From contig DRHQ01000154.1 in assembly GCA_011049545.1 (NCBI GenBank), forward strand, positions 1 through 37,006: 37,006 nt of DNA. Direction: 5' to 3'. How positions within the stretch are numbered: the first letter of the stretch is position 1; every line of letters starts with the position of its first letter. This DNA is from Candidatus Aminicenantota bacterium (GTDB lineage Bacteria; Acidobacteriota; Aminicenantia; Aminicenantales; Aminicenantaceae). The notes under the pieces were generated by a model. It made no database searches. It saw only the letters and a program-made list of their open reading frames with translations, and was not told the origin of the DNA. Positions 23,924 to 33,071 of this stretch are shown here, in pieces. A program made the position numbers and the translations under genes.

Positions 23924-26194
23924 ATGAAAAAAGCTCTGTTATGCTTTGTTATCTTGTGCCTTGCGCCCTATCTCTTCGGGCAGGAGATGGTTGAGAAGAT
24001 TGAAATCGTCGGCAACGAGCGTGTCACGCGGGAGACGGTTCTTTATTATCTTTCTTCAAGAGAAGGGGATTACTACAGCGAGGAGTTGTTGAGAAGAGAT
24101 TTTAGAACTTTATGGGCAACAGGATTTTTCTCTAATGTCAGAATAGAAAAAGAAGATGGGATAAAAGGGAAAATAGTAAAGATCATTGTCGAGGAGAATC
24201 CTATCATCAAGAATATCGTCTATAAAACTGGAAAGAAGCTGAAGGAAAATGATATCATCAATAAACTAAAAGAGAATGATGAATACATCCTCCCTTATTC
24301 TTATTACAACGAGTTTAAAATAAAGAGAATCCAAAAGACGATCGAAGATTTACTCATCGAGAAAGGCCTTACTTCTGGCAAGGTTAAGGTTAAAGTAAAT
24401 AAAGAAGGAAAGAATGAGTTAGGGATCTTGTTTGATATCAACGAAGGGCCAAAAGTTAGAGTTGGTGAGATCGAATTTGAAGGAGACCCGAAGTTACTAA
24501 AGAGTGTTGTTAGGGGAGCGATGAAGCAAAACAAGAAGCACGGATTTTTTTCCTGGATATCGGGGAAGGATGTCTTTAAGCAGAACAAGATCAGTGAAGA
24601 TCTAGCCAGCATAAAAGAGAGGTACCGCGAACACGGATACATGGAAGCTACAGTTGGTGAACCCAGGATTGAGGAAATCACAAGAAGGACAGTTTTGTTC
24701 AAAAAACAGAAGATGAAGAAGATCATTATTCCTATCAATGCTGGCTACCGTTATACTGTAGGCGAGGTTAAGATCGAAGGGAATAAGATTCTTTCAGCTA
24801 AAGGTTTGCGCAGGCTTATTAAATTAAAAGAAGGTGATGTTTATAGCACCAAAATTAGAGAAAAAAGTATTGAAGATATAGGAGAGATTTATAGAAACCT
24901 TGGCTACATTCGTTCCGCTATATATCCTGTAGAGAAACTGGACCCCAAGAGAAAACGTGTAAATGTGACTTTTAATATCATTGAAGGAGATGTGGTCTAT
25001 TTAAACAGGATCGAATTCAAAGGCAATACATTCACTAAGGACAAAGTTATCAGGCGTGAAATGCTCATCAGAGAGGGAGATAGGTTCAGCTTAGCTAGGT
25101 TCAGAGACAGCATTTTGAGGATGAGCCAGCTTGGACTGATTGAGCCTGTCGGGGAGCCTGATATAAGGCCTAATCCTGAAGATCCCAATAAAATGGATAT
25201 CATCCTGAATGTTAAAGAGCTTCAAAGGAACAACATCCAGTTTTCAGCTGGCTATAGTGGTTATGAAGGCACTTTTGTTGCTCTAAGCTACTCCACGGTG
25301 AATTTCTTAGGAGCTGGAGAAAAGTTAGAACTTTCGGTTCAACATGGAAAAAGAATCAAAAACTATATGTTTGGCTTTTCTGAACCCTATTTTCTTGATT
25401 ACCCAGTGAGTTTGGGATTTAATGTGTATAATCGTCATATAATATATCCCTTTCTGTTCAATCAAAAAGCAAAAGGAATTAATTTTACAACAGGAGGAAG
25501 GGTTAAAGGATATTGGAGAGCAAATCTTACTTATGCCTATGAATTCATCGATATCGATGCCGAAGAAGGTGGCTATTACTACAATTACCGAGGAGGTTAT
25601 GCTGTAAGCAGTATAACTCCTATGATATATAGTTCCACCATAAACAGCCCCTTAACTCCATCAAGAGGTTCCTTGTATATGGTTTCAACCAAGTTTGCTG
25701 GTGGTTTTTTGGGAGGAGAGATGACCTTTATCAAGCCCCGCTTTGAATGGAGTTTCTTCCATCCATTAGTCCTGAACCATATTATTGGATTCCATTTAGA
25801 GTATCAGTTTATCAAGGTATTTGGAGATTCAAGAATTCCAATCTGGGAAAAATTCTATCTTGGGGGAGAGAGGTCGATCAGAGGTTACGAGATTTATTCC
25901 ATAAGGGGGGACGAGAATATCGGCGGTGAAAAATCTTTTGTTTTCAACACAGAATATATCATTCCAATCGGCGGTCCCCTGTATGCTATTCTCTTTTATG
26001 ATATGGGGAATACTTTTACTCGAAATCAGAAAGTTAAATTTAACAATTTATATTATTCGACAGGGCTGGAGATGAGGATATTTGTTCCTGCCCTCAGAGT
26101 TCCTTTCAGGCTCATTTTTGCTTATAATAACCGGAAGATACGTGCGGATGATACAAGTTTCGCCTTTCGTTTTGCGATTGGAACTACTTTTTAA
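23924..26194 (+). CDS. bamA: Outer-membrane protein assembly factor BamA
   Basis: BamA inserts beta-barrel proteins into the outer membrane. I chose ATG 23924, giving a 756-residue precursor whose start MKKALLCFVILCLAPYLFGQ is a clear signal peptide; the open frame upstream adds 23 hydrophilic codons and is rejected. Successive POTRA repeats occupy about residues 25-410, with recurring EIVGN, VGEVKIEGN and RIEFKGNTFT starts. The C-terminal Omp85 barrel carries the GERSIRGYEIYSIRGD motif (the conserved RGY/RGF loop) and ends in a Phe after beta-strand alternation. It is followed by a Skp-like chaperone gene, the classic arrangement in diderms. Confidence 0.95.
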   Translation: MKKALLCFVILCLAPYLFGQEMVEKIEIVGNERVTRETVLYYLSSREGDYYSEELLRRDFRTLWATGFFSNVRIEKEDGIKGKIVKIIVEENPIIKNIVYKTGKKLKENDIINKLKENDEYILPYSYYNEFKIKRIQKTIEDLLIEKGLTSGKVKVKVNKEGKNELGILFDINEGPKVRVGEIEFEGDPKLLKSVVRGAMKQNKKHGFFSWISGKDVFKQNKISEDLASIKERYREHGYMEATVGEPRIEEITRRTVLFKKQKMKKIIIPINAGYRYTVGEVKIEGNKILSAKGLRRLIKLKEGDVYSTKIREKSIEDIGEIYRNLGYIRSAIYPVEKLDPKRKRVNVTFNIIEGDVVYLNRIEFKGNTFTKDKVIRREMLIREGDRFSLARFRDSILRMSQLGLIEPVGEPDIRPNPEDPNKMDIILNVKELQRNNIQFSAGYSGYEGTFVALSYSTVNFLGAGEKLELSVQHGKRIKNYMFGFSEPYFLDYPVSLGFNVYNRHIIYPFLFNQKAKGINFTTGGRVKGYWRANLTYAYEFIDIDAEEGGYYYNYRGGYAVSSITPMIYSSTINSPLTPSRGSLYMVSTKFAGGFLGGEMTFIKPRFEWSFFHPLVLNHIIGFHLEYQFIKVFGDSRIPIWEKFYLGGERSIRGYEIYSIRGDENIGGEKSFVFNTEYIIPIGGPLYAILFYDMGNTFTRNQKVKFNNLYYSTGLEMRIFVPALRVPFRLIFAYNNRKIRADDTSFAFRFAIGTTF

Positions 26195-26232
26195 GCGATA
26201 AAGAGCCCATTTCAAATTAAAGGAGGCACACG

Positions 26233-26769
26233 ATGTGGAGAAGCAGTAGCAAAATTCTTTTATTAGCCCTACTCTTTACATTTCTGGTTTTTACAGGTTT
26301 TGCTCAGGAATCAGGTAAGGTTGGAATCGTTAATTCAAATGAAGTAATTCAAAAATCGACTGAGGGAAAAACGGTTATGGCCCAGCTGCAGGAAAAAGAT
26401 AAAAGCAATTCGTCTAGAATTTCTACAATGGATGAAAAAATGCGCGAGTTAGAGACTAAGCTCAATACCCAGAGGCTTACACTCACCCAGGAATCTATTC
26501 TTCAGTTAACTTCTGAGCTGGAGAGAAAGAGGACAGAAAGAAAGCGGTTTGCAGAAGATTCCTTAAGGGAGTTACAGGAGCTCAGGTTCAGACTGTTCTC
26601 TAAAGTCCAGGATGAGGTGATTCCGATTATCGAAGGATTAGGGAAGGAAAGGAACCTGAATATAATTTTTGATCTGGCTAATAGCGGAGCTGTATATGTC
26701 AATCCGACGATCGATCTCACAGAAGAAGTCATCAAAAGATACAATGCCTCTAAGGCCACAAAAAAATAA
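26233..26769 (+). CDS. OmpH/Skp-family periplasmic chaperone
   Basis: The 178-residue protein has a signal peptide (KILLLALLFTFLVFTGFAQ), then the typical Skp start GKVGIVNSNEVIQKSTEGK, a long charged coiled-coil region (about 60-130), and the C-terminal core ERNLNIIFDLANSGAVYVNPTIDLTEEVIKRY. Skp/OmpH proteins hold unfolded outer-membrane proteins for BamA, encoded just upstream. AAGGAGG lies before the ATG. The last 26 bases overlap the chosen start of fabZ. Confidence 0.9.
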   Translation: MWRSSSKILLLALLFTFLVFTGFAQESGKVGIVNSNEVIQKSTEGKTVMAQLQEKDKSNSSRISTMDEKMRELETKLNTQRLTLTQESILQLTSELERKRTERKRFAEDSLRELQELRFRLFSKVQDEVIPIIEGLGKERNLNIIFDLANSGAVYVNPTIDLTEEVIKRYNASKATKK

Positions 26770-27226
26770 AGACTTGCTTACTATCGGGAAAATCCTCAAG
26801 TCCCTTCCCCATCGCTATCCCTTTTTATTGGTGGATAGAGTATTGAAGCTCGAAAAGGGAAAGCGCATTACTGCCATCAAGAATGTTTCCTATAACGAAC
26901 ATTTCTTCCAGGGTCATTTTCCTCATTTAAAAGTAATGCCTGGTGTTTTAGTTGTCGAATCTTTGGCCCAGGCAGGCGGCATTCTTCTCTATCATTCCGT
27001 TCCCAATCCCGAGACAGTTCTTGTTTTTTTAACTACGATTAATAACGCGAAATTCAGAAAGCCGATTGTTCCTGGTGATCAACTGAAGTTAGAAGTGGAG
27101 ATTCTAAAGCTCAAGTCAAAATATTCCTATATTTCGGGAAAAGTGTTTGTAGATGGAGAACTTGTTGCCGAAGCCGAGATTATGGCTTCATTTACAAATC
27201 GTGAGGAATTGAATGAGAGCGAATGA
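26744..27226 (+). CDS. fabZ: 3-hydroxyacyl-ACP dehydratase FabZ
   Basis: The 160-residue hot-dog-fold enzyme dehydrates 3-hydroxyacyl-ACP in fatty acid synthesis and shares substrate with LpxA. Seen motifs are LPHRYPFLLVDRV and EHFFQGHFPHLKVMPGVL with catalytic H58 and E72, spaced 14 as in E. coli FabZ, then AQAGG. ATG 26744 is the first Met giving a normal N terminus (MPLRPQKNKDLLTIGKIL); an open frame extends 25 codons upstream inside the skp-like gene without homology. A later start near 26773 (TTG) is possible. Confidence 0.93.
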   Translation: MPLRPQKNKDLLTIGKILKSLPHRYPFLLVDRVLKLEKGKRITAIKNVSYNEHFFQGHFPHLKVMPGVLVVESLAQAGGILLYHSVPNPETVLVFLTTINNAKFRKPIVPGDQLKLEVEILKLKSKYSYISGKVFVDGELVAEAEIMASFTNREELNESE

Positions 27227-28037
27227 AATCTTTGTTCACTCCACTGCCACAGTCCACCCTAAAGCGCGATTGGATTCAGGAGTCAGGATAGGACCATATT
27301 CTTTTATCGGGGAAAAAGTTAGCGTCCACAAAAATACTAGAGTCGATGCCAATGTCTTCATTGATGGCCAGACTGAAATAGGAGAAGACTGCCATTTTTC
27401 TCCATATTCTTCCATCGGAACAGAACCTCAAGACATTACTTATAAAGGGGAAGACACACTGGTTAAGATCGGGGATAGGAATATTTTTAGAGAATTCATA
27501 ACTGTTAACCGGGGGACAGTCAAGGCTGGAGGGCAGACTGTTGTCGGGAATGATAATTATTTCATGGCCTACTCTCATATTGGCCATGACTGTTTTGTCG
27601 GTAATGAAACCATCTTTATAAACGCCGCTACTCTCGGAGGACATGTTACTGTCCAGGATTTTACTACAGTAGGGGCGTTCAGCGGCATTCATCAGTTCTG
27701 CCGGGTAGGAAAGCATGCTTTTATAGGTGGTAATACGATAATAACTCAGGATGTTTTCCCCTTCTCCAGGGTCGCTGGAAGTCGTCCCGTTCTCCTTTTC
27801 GGGTTGAATGCTATCGGATTGCGCCGGAGAGGCTTTTCCAAGGAGAGAATCAAGGTTATTAAGGAAATTTTCAAAATTTTTTTTTATTCCGATTTAAACA
27901 GCACTCAAGCTTCAGATAAAATCAAAGAAAAATTTCCTCCGGGGGAAGATAGAGATGAGATCATCAATTTTATTCATTCCTCCCAAAGAGGAATTATAAA
28001 GAAGATAGCTGAAAAATGGGACGACGAATTGGGATAA
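27213..28037 (+). CDS. lpxA: UDP-N-acetylglucosamine O-acyltransferase
   Basis: LpxA adds the first 3-hydroxyacyl chain in lipid A synthesis. The 274-residue protein shows left-handed beta-helix hexapeptide repeats (for example STATVHPKARLDSGVRIGPYS) over about residues 8-190, the catalytic His H125 in YSHIGHDC, ATLGGHVTVQD and GIHQFCRVG, and an alpha-helical C-terminal domain. Its start overlaps fabZ by 14 bases and its end overlaps lpxI by 22 bases, so translation of the three is tightly coupled. It confirms that the host makes lipid A. Confidence 0.96.
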   Translation: MRANEIFVHSTATVHPKARLDSGVRIGPYSFIGEKVSVHKNTRVDANVFIDGQTEIGEDCHFSPYSSIGTEPQDITYKGEDTLVKIGDRNIFREFITVNRGTVKAGGQTVVGNDNYFMAYSHIGHDCFVGNETIFINAATLGGHVTVQDFTTVGAFSGIHQFCRVGKHAFIGGNTIITQDVFPFSRVAGSRPVLLFGLNAIGLRRRGFSKERIKVIKEIFKIFFYSDLNSTQASDKIKEKFPPGEDRDEIINFIHSSQRGIIKKIAEKWDDELG

Positions 28038-28840
28038 TCGCCGGCGCAGGAGAATTTCCGTTTTTGTTACTTGCAGAGGCTCAGAAAATGGGCTATTCTT
28101 GTGTAGTTGCAGGCATCAAAGACGAAGCCGAAACTGACCTTAGGAATAAGGTTGATATATTTAAATGGGTTGATGTTGGTGATATTTTAAACCTTATAGC
28201 TTTTTTTAAAAAAAATGGAGTCAAAGAAGCTGTGTTCGCTGGGAAAGTCGATCACCGGAAAATTTTTAATAAAGAAAAATTCAATGAGGCTTCATGGCGC
28301 CTTTTGGCTCAAGGCAAAGACAGAGGCCCTACTGCAATCTTAAAGACCATTATTGATTTTATGGCTAAAGAAGGAATCCAAATCACGGACCCAACTTCAT
28401 TCGTCGCTTCCTCTTTTTGTCAGGAGGGTGTCCTGACAAAAACAAAGCCTTCGCCAGCTGCGGAAGAGGATATAGAGTTTGGCTTTAACATTGCCAAAAA
28501 TATTGCTGACTTAGATATCGGACAGGCTGTGATTGTCAAGGATAAGGCTGTTGTTGCCGTGGAAGGAATGGAGGGGACGGATGAGGTAATAAAAAGAGGT
28601 GGCCGGTTAGCGGGAGAAGAGACAGTCGTTGTAAAAGTAAGCCGTTCTTTTCAGGATGCAAGAGTGGATTTGCCTGCTGTGGGGCTCAATACTGTAAAAA
28701 GTCTTGTCGAGGCGAAAAGCAGAGCTCTTTGTATCGAAGCTCAAAGCATACCTTTTTTTCAAAAAGAGGAGGCTATCTCATTGGCTGACGCCCACAGAAT
28801 TTCAATAGTTGTTAAAGAAACCGTAAGAGAAAAGAAATAG
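28016..28840 (+). CDS. lpxI: UDP-2,3-diacylglucosamine pyrophosphatase LpxI
   Basis: LpxI is the alternative to LpxH, hydrolysing UDP-2,3-diacylglucosamine to lipid X. The 274-residue protein starts with RRIGIIAGAGEFPFLLLAEA, the family opening, followed by KEAVFAGKVDH and RGPTAILKTIIDFMAKEGI in the N-terminal domain, and the catalytic-domain strings GQAVIVKDKAVVAVEGMEGTDE and RSFQDARVDLPAVGLNTVKS. The order lpxA-lpxI is known in several diderm groups. In many genomes lpxB comes next; here the following gene is a Gfo/Idh/MocA oxidoreductase and lpxB is not in the window. Confidence 0.94.
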   Translation: MGRRIGIIAGAGEFPFLLLAEAQKMGYSCVVAGIKDEAETDLRNKVDIFKWVDVGDILNLIAFFKKNGVKEAVFAGKVDHRKIFNKEKFNEASWRLLAQGKDRGPTAILKTIIDFMAKEGIQITDPTSFVASSFCQEGVLTKTKPSPAAEEDIEFGFNIAKNIADLDIGQAVIVKDKAVVAVEGMEGTDEVIKRGGRLAGEETVVVKVSRSFQDARVDLPAVGLNTVKSLVEAKSRALCIEAQSIPFFQKEEAISLADAHRISIVVKETVREKK

Positions 28841-28876
28841 AGAGAAGCACCAAGAGTATTTTCTGGAGAAAGATTG

Positions 28877-29791
28877 ATGGATAAAGTAAGAGTAGGAATA
28901 ATCGGAGTAGGGTATCTGGGAACCCAGCATGCCAGGATTTTATCTTATCTGGAGGAAGCCGAGCTTAAAGGAGTTGTGGATATTGATTTTAAGAAAGCAG
29001 TTGAGATTGGAAATCGCCATAGAGTTCAGTACTATCAAAACTATGAAAACATGCTGGATGAGATTGATGCAGCTATTGTGGCCACCCCAACATCTGAGCA
29101 TTTTTCTATTGCCATGAAATTATTGAGCAAAGGGAAGTCTGTTTTGGTTGAAAAGCCCATAACAGAGACAGTGGAACAGGCGGAGAAGTTGGTAGCCAGG
29201 GCTAATAAGAGCGGAACACTCCTTCAGGTTGGTCATTTAGAGCGATTCAATCCAGCTGTGGAAGCTGTGGAAAACGTAATCTCGGAGCCAAAGTTTATAG
29301 AAGCACAGAGATTGGGATCTTTCTCGGCTCGATCCTTGGATATTGATGTAGTGCTTGACCTTATGATTCATGATTTGGATATCATTTTGGCTTTGATTAA
29401 GGATGATGTGAAAACTATCAAGTCTTCAGGAATACATGTCCTTTCAGAAAAAATTGATATTGCCAATGCCAGGTTAGAATTTAACTCAGGGTGTGTGGCA
29501 ACCCTTACGGCCAGCCGCGTTCACCAGGGAAAGGTTAGAAAGCTGCGGATATTTGAGCCAACATCTTGTTATTCCATAGATTATATTGACCAGGAAGTTA
29601 AAATTTTCCCTTTAAACGGGAAACAGACTGATATTAAAGTATTGAAGATAAAGAAGGAAGAGCCTCTTAAAAAGGAACTCAAAAATTTTTTCAAGTGTAT
29701 CGGAGATGGAAAGGAAACCAAAGTAACCGGCAAAGAAGGACTTCGTGCCCTCCAACTTGCCTACAGCGTCCTGCAAGAGGCAGAAACATAA
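28877..29791 (+). CDS. Gfo/Idh/MocA-family oxidoreductase
   Basis: The 304-residue protein has an N-terminal Rossmann fold (RVGIIGVGYLGTQHARIL) with VDIDFKKAVEIG for cofactor ribose binding, the EKPI motif in VEKPITETVEQAEK, and LQVGHLERFNPAVEA opening the substrate domain. Members oxidise or reduce sugars or related compounds with NAD(P). Linked genes of this type recur beside lpxA/lpxI in diderms and probably act on a UDP-sugar or lipid A precursor, but the substrate is unknown. I chose ATG 28877 with GGAG eight bases upstream; a TTG lies one codon earlier. Confidence 0.85.
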   Translation: MDKVRVGIIGVGYLGTQHARILSYLEEAELKGVVDIDFKKAVEIGNRHRVQYYQNYENMLDEIDAAIVATPTSEHFSIAMKLLSKGKSVLVEKPITETVEQAEKLVARANKSGTLLQVGHLERFNPAVEAVENVISEPKFIEAQRLGSFSARSLDIDVVLDLMIHDLDIILALIKDDVKTIKSSGIHVLSEKIDIANARLEFNSGCVATLTASRVHQGKVRKLRIFEPTSCYSIDYIDQEVKIFPLNGKQTDIKVLKIKKEEPLKKELKNFFKCIGDGKETKVTGKEGLRALQLAYSVLQEAET

Positions 29792-29834
29792 ATTAGGCTA
29801 TTCTTAACAAGCAGCTTTCAGCTGATTAAAAGAA

Positions 29835-30566
29835 TTATTCATTCATCTTAAACAAAGAATCTTCCAAGCCTTTGTTGAAGGTTATCTCTGTAAAAGTAAT
29901 TTTCAGATATTCCTCGCCGCCTTGAAAAATAATTACAGAGTGGCCGATTGTCATCCCGTTGACTTTTTTGAAATCAGACTCGAAGGTTTCTTGTTCAACC
30001 TCAACTCCCATTTGGTCCATAGCAGTAGATTTGGTTTTATAGGTAAGATATGTTTTAGGATCAATATAAAAAGTCGCTTCATGACCGTCAGAAAAGGTTT
30101 GCTCTAAAACCAAATATTCTTTCTCTTCAATTTTTTCCTTGCCCTTATAAGCAAAAGAAATGCCGTATTTTTCAGGATAGATAAAGGCATCGATCCCTAA
30201 GGCCATCCTCTTCATATTCTCTGCTTGCTGTTCGGGCATTTCTTCACTACTTCCTGTCTGAGGATTAACTCCCCATGCTGTTTCTCCGTCAAATGCTTGA
30301 GTTATTATCATTCCCATCACTTCAATATCCATGCGTACTTTGTTCGGCTCTTTCTTATACATGGTCATCGATCCGGTCATGCCCATTTGTATCAACTCTA
30401 AGGTGCCTGAGGAAGTCATGTCTTCGACTTTCTCGAGAACTTTTTTTCCTCCCAGGGCGTCGACCATTTTTTTCAGTATATCTGAAGCTTCCTGACTAAG
30501 CCCGGGAGAGGTCATTAAGCTCAAAAGAAAAAGGCTTATAAGACAAGTGTAAAAGATTCTTTTCAT
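29835..30566 (-). CDS. LolA-fold outer-membrane lipoprotein-sorting-like protein
   Basis: The 243-residue secreted protein begins with a signal peptide (MKRIFYTCLISLFLLSLMTS) and continues with ASDILKKMVDALGGKKVLEKV, the usual opening of LolA/LolB-fold sorting proteins. Beta-strand-rich sequence follows, including NKVRMDIEVMGM, FDGETAWGVNP and the YLVLEQTFSDGHEATFYIDPKTYLTYK motif. It may carry a lipoprotein or lipid across the periplasm; a link to the LolC/D-type exporter is plausible but not shown. AGGAGG precedes the ATG. It is convergent with the Gfo/Idh/MocA gene; only a five-base hairpin (29812-29824, CAGCT/AGCTG) lies between, too weak to call a terminator. Confidence 0.75.
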   Translation of the reverse strand: MKRIFYTCLISLFLLSLMTSPGLSQEASDILKKMVDALGGKKVLEKVEDMTSSGTLELIQMGMTGSMTMYKKEPNKVRMDIEVMGMIITQAFDGETAWGVNPQTGSSEEMPEQQAENMKRMALGIDAFIYPEKYGISFAYKGKEKIEEKEYLVLEQTFSDGHEATFYIDPKTYLTYKTKSTAMDQMGVEVEQETFESDFKKVNGMTIGHSVIIFQGGEEYLKITFTEITFNKGLEDSLFKMNE

Positions 30567-30833
30567 GAATGCCTCCTATTTAATGAAACGTAAATTGTAA
30601 TAAGAAATTACTAAATAGTAAATATAAATATATTTTTTTTATAGACAGGAAAGGTGCAGTGAATTATTTTTTGGAGGTTCTTGATTTATTCTTATAATGC
30701 CGATAGGAAAAATATTTAATAATTGAAGATAGTACTATATATTGTATAAATAAATAAAAAGGTTACATATATTGATTTTTTCTTCATATCGTGTTAAATT
30801 TTTATATACACCTGTATAGGATAAAGCCAGCAA
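30567..30833. other. AT-rich divergent promoter region
   Basis: This 267-base gap separates two divergently transcribed genes and must hold both promoters. It is very AT-rich, with several TATATA-like strings, so no single -10 can be chosen. No gene or strong palindrome is seen. Confidence 0.5.
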
Positions 30834-33050
30834 ATGCACAGCCACTCTGTCAAACCCCTGAAGTACATTATTGTAATCATTCTTTTATTGTGTATTTTTT
30901 GGGCGGCACCGGTTGAATTTGGAAAAGAGCAGATTTTTTTTCATGGATATCTGATCAAAAAACCCATAGTAAAAATAGGGCTCGGCGTAAATCTGCGAAG
31001 AATAAACATTTCTTCTTCTTCTGGAATGAAGGTATACGAGGTCAACGCACATTACAAACTTTTGGCTGATGACGCAGATGAGGTCTATATAAAGGGTAGA
31101 AGGGAAAAATTAACCGAAAAATTTGTTATCCAGGTTGCCCAGAGTAAGAAAAGGAAAGAGGCAGAGATAATAGCTCAAGATCTAAGGCAAAAGATTGAAG
31201 CCAAGGTTTATGTTGTTGAGAATACTGAGAATAAAATTTCTGGAGTTTTTTTAGTCAAGGTTGGAGATTTTTTAACGAGAGGCGATGCATTGAGCTTCAT
31301 CAAGAAACTGAATGAAATTGGAACTGCGGAAACCTGGATTTTGCGAGAAGAAATCACAGAGGAAGAGTCCAAACTTCTCTGGATTCTTGTAAATGATGAG
31401 CTGAAGGGCTTAAGTGATAATGCTGCTCTTTATTTTGTTCCCAGCAATCCCCAGAGTTTCCTCACCTTTAACGGACGAGATTACCGGGGTATATTTGTTC
31501 TCAGAGCCTCTCCCAAAGGTATTGTCTTGATCAATACTTTAAATCTTGAGGATTACTTAAAAGGTGTTGTTCCCAGCGAGCTTTCTCCTTATACCTACCG
31601 CGAACTTGAAGCCCATAAAGCTCAAGCTGTAGCCGCCAGAACCTATGCAATCAGAGGCTTAGGACTGAATAAAAAACTGGGCTTTGATCTTGTTGCTTCG
31701 CCGAAAGCTCAATTTTACCAAGGAATGAGCGCTGAGCATCCTCTGAGCAGCAAGGCTGTAGAGCTAACGTATGGAGAGGTTGCCCTTTATAGAGGGAGGG
31801 TAATCAATGCTCTTTATACAAGTACTTGTGGAGGAATGACAGAAGATGTGGAAAACATCTTCACCGGTCCTGCTCTGCCCTATTTGAGAAGCATAGAGTG
31901 TGTATACGAAAAGAAGAATGAGTGGTTGCTGAAGAGCAGAAATATGATAGAGCCTATTCATATGAACGGAAAGAATATCAGTCCAGAAATTGCCTTCCTC
32001 ATAAGTTTAAAAGTGATTCTTCCAGAAATAAATCCTGATTATTACAGAGAGGAGGGTTCTTTCACAGAGACGATAGGCTGGATCAGGAATGCTCTGGATT
32101 TACTGGGAATAAAGAATGATAAGTTCAATCCTGAATCTGCTCCCTTGAATTTTGTAACTCTTGGGAATCTTATTATTGATGCCTTTGATTGGCATAGCAG
32201 AGTGGAAAATTTGTTATACGACTCAGAAAAAGATTACATTATGAAAGGTTTTAAAAACCTGAAAAGCAAGGAAAGAGATGGTCTGGCTTATCTCATTCAG
32301 GCAGGAATATTTCCATCCTCAGAGGCAATCCTAAATTTGGAAAGACTCCTTTTAAGAGGAGAGCTGGCTTTTTGCCTGGGGAAGGTCATTCGGAATTATC
32401 AAAATATAGCTCACAAGGGAATATTCAAATCGTTCAACAAAGATACGATTGAATTAGAAGAGGAGAAAGAAAAGAAGCAATTCATACTCTCCCCCGATCT
32501 TTTTATATTGAGAAATGACGGAAGCGATTACTTTTTTGCTTCTCATGTTTATATTCTGGCAGGGGATGAGGTAAGGATAATCGAAAAGGAGGGAGAAGTC
32601 CGGTTGTTGGAAGTTATCTATCCTTCTCATTCAAATATCATGGACAGGAGTTCGCCTTTCAACCGCTGGGAGTTAAGAATATCACAGGAGGCATTGGAGA
32701 AAAGGATAAATAAGTATTATCCGGTAGGCAAGCTTGAGGATATTATTCCTCAAAGGAGAGGTAAGTCCCAGAGAGTTGTTGAGGTTTTAATCAAGGGTGG
32801 GGAGGCTCAGACTGTTGTCAAAGGCTTAAGAATTCGGAGAGTTTTGGGCCTCAAGGAAACACTTTTTGTAATAGACAGAGAATATGATACGGAGGGCCGT
32901 ATCACGCATTTCACATTTTATGGAAGAGGATTTGGACACGGAGTTGGCCTCTGTCAGGTAGGAGCTTTTGGAATGGCGCAGGCTGGAGCTGGTTATAAGG
33001 AAATATTGAAAAAGTATTACCGGGGTATTAAAATAAGCAAGAAATATTAG
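30834..33050 (+). CDS. SpoIID/LytB-domain wall protein with SPOR-like and SLH-like parts
   Basis: The 738-residue protein has an N-terminal membrane or signal segment (residues 10-27). At about 95-175 (KFVIQVAQSKKRKEAEIIAQ to FLVKVGDFLTRGDA) it resembles a SPOR peptidoglycan-binding domain. The SpoIID domain starts near 228 (INTLNLEDYLKGVVPSELSP, HKAQAVAARTYA, YTSTCGG) and closes at about 696-738 (GRGFGHGVGLCQVGAFGMAQ). Between them is an unusual 300-residue insertion, part of which (LIQAGIFPSSEAILNLERLL, RGELAFCLGKVI) looks like SLH repeats. SpoIID is a lytic transglycosylase on denuded glycan; here it probably acts in the periplasm of a non-sporulating diderm. The SPOR and SLH readings come from pattern only. 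pyrE follows after 21 bases. Confidence 0.8.
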   Translation: MHSHSVKPLKYIIVIILLLCIFWAAPVEFGKEQIFFHGYLIKKPIVKIGLGVNLRRINISSSSGMKVYEVNAHYKLLADDADEVYIKGRREKLTEKFVIQVAQSKKRKEAEIIAQDLRQKIEAKVYVVENTENKISGVFLVKVGDFLTRGDALSFIKKLNEIGTAETWILREEITEEESKLLWILVNDELKGLSDNAALYFVPSNPQSFLTFNGRDYRGIFVLRASPKGIVLINTLNLEDYLKGVVPSELSPYTYRELEAHKAQAVAARTYAIRGLGLNKKLGFDLVASPKAQFYQGMSAEHPLSSKAVELTYGEVALYRGRVINALYTSTCGGMTEDVENIFTGPALPYLRSIECVYEKKNEWLLKSRNMIEPIHMNGKNISPEIAFLISLKVILPEINPDYYREEGSFTETIGWIRNALDLLGIKNDKFNPESAPLNFVTLGNLIIDAFDWHSRVENLLYDSEKDYIMKGFKNLKSKERDGLAYLIQAGIFPSSEAILNLERLLLRGELAFCLGKVIRNYQNIAHKGIFKSFNKDTIELEEEKEKKQFILSPDLFILRNDGSDYFFASHVYILAGDEVRIIEKEGEVRLLEVIYPSHSNIMDRSSPFNRWELRISQEALEKRINKYYPVGKLEDIIPQRRGKSQRVVEVLIKGGEAQTVVKGLRIRRVLGLKETLFVIDREYDTEGRITHFTFYGRGFGHGVGLCQVGAFGMAQAGAGYKEILKKYYRGIKISKKY

Positions 33051-33071
33051 TTTGGGATAAGGAGTAAACGA

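Noticed and set aside
29812-29824. Hairpin CAGCT-TTC-AGCTG as a terminator
   Set aside because: The stem is only five bases and no T tract follows on either strand.
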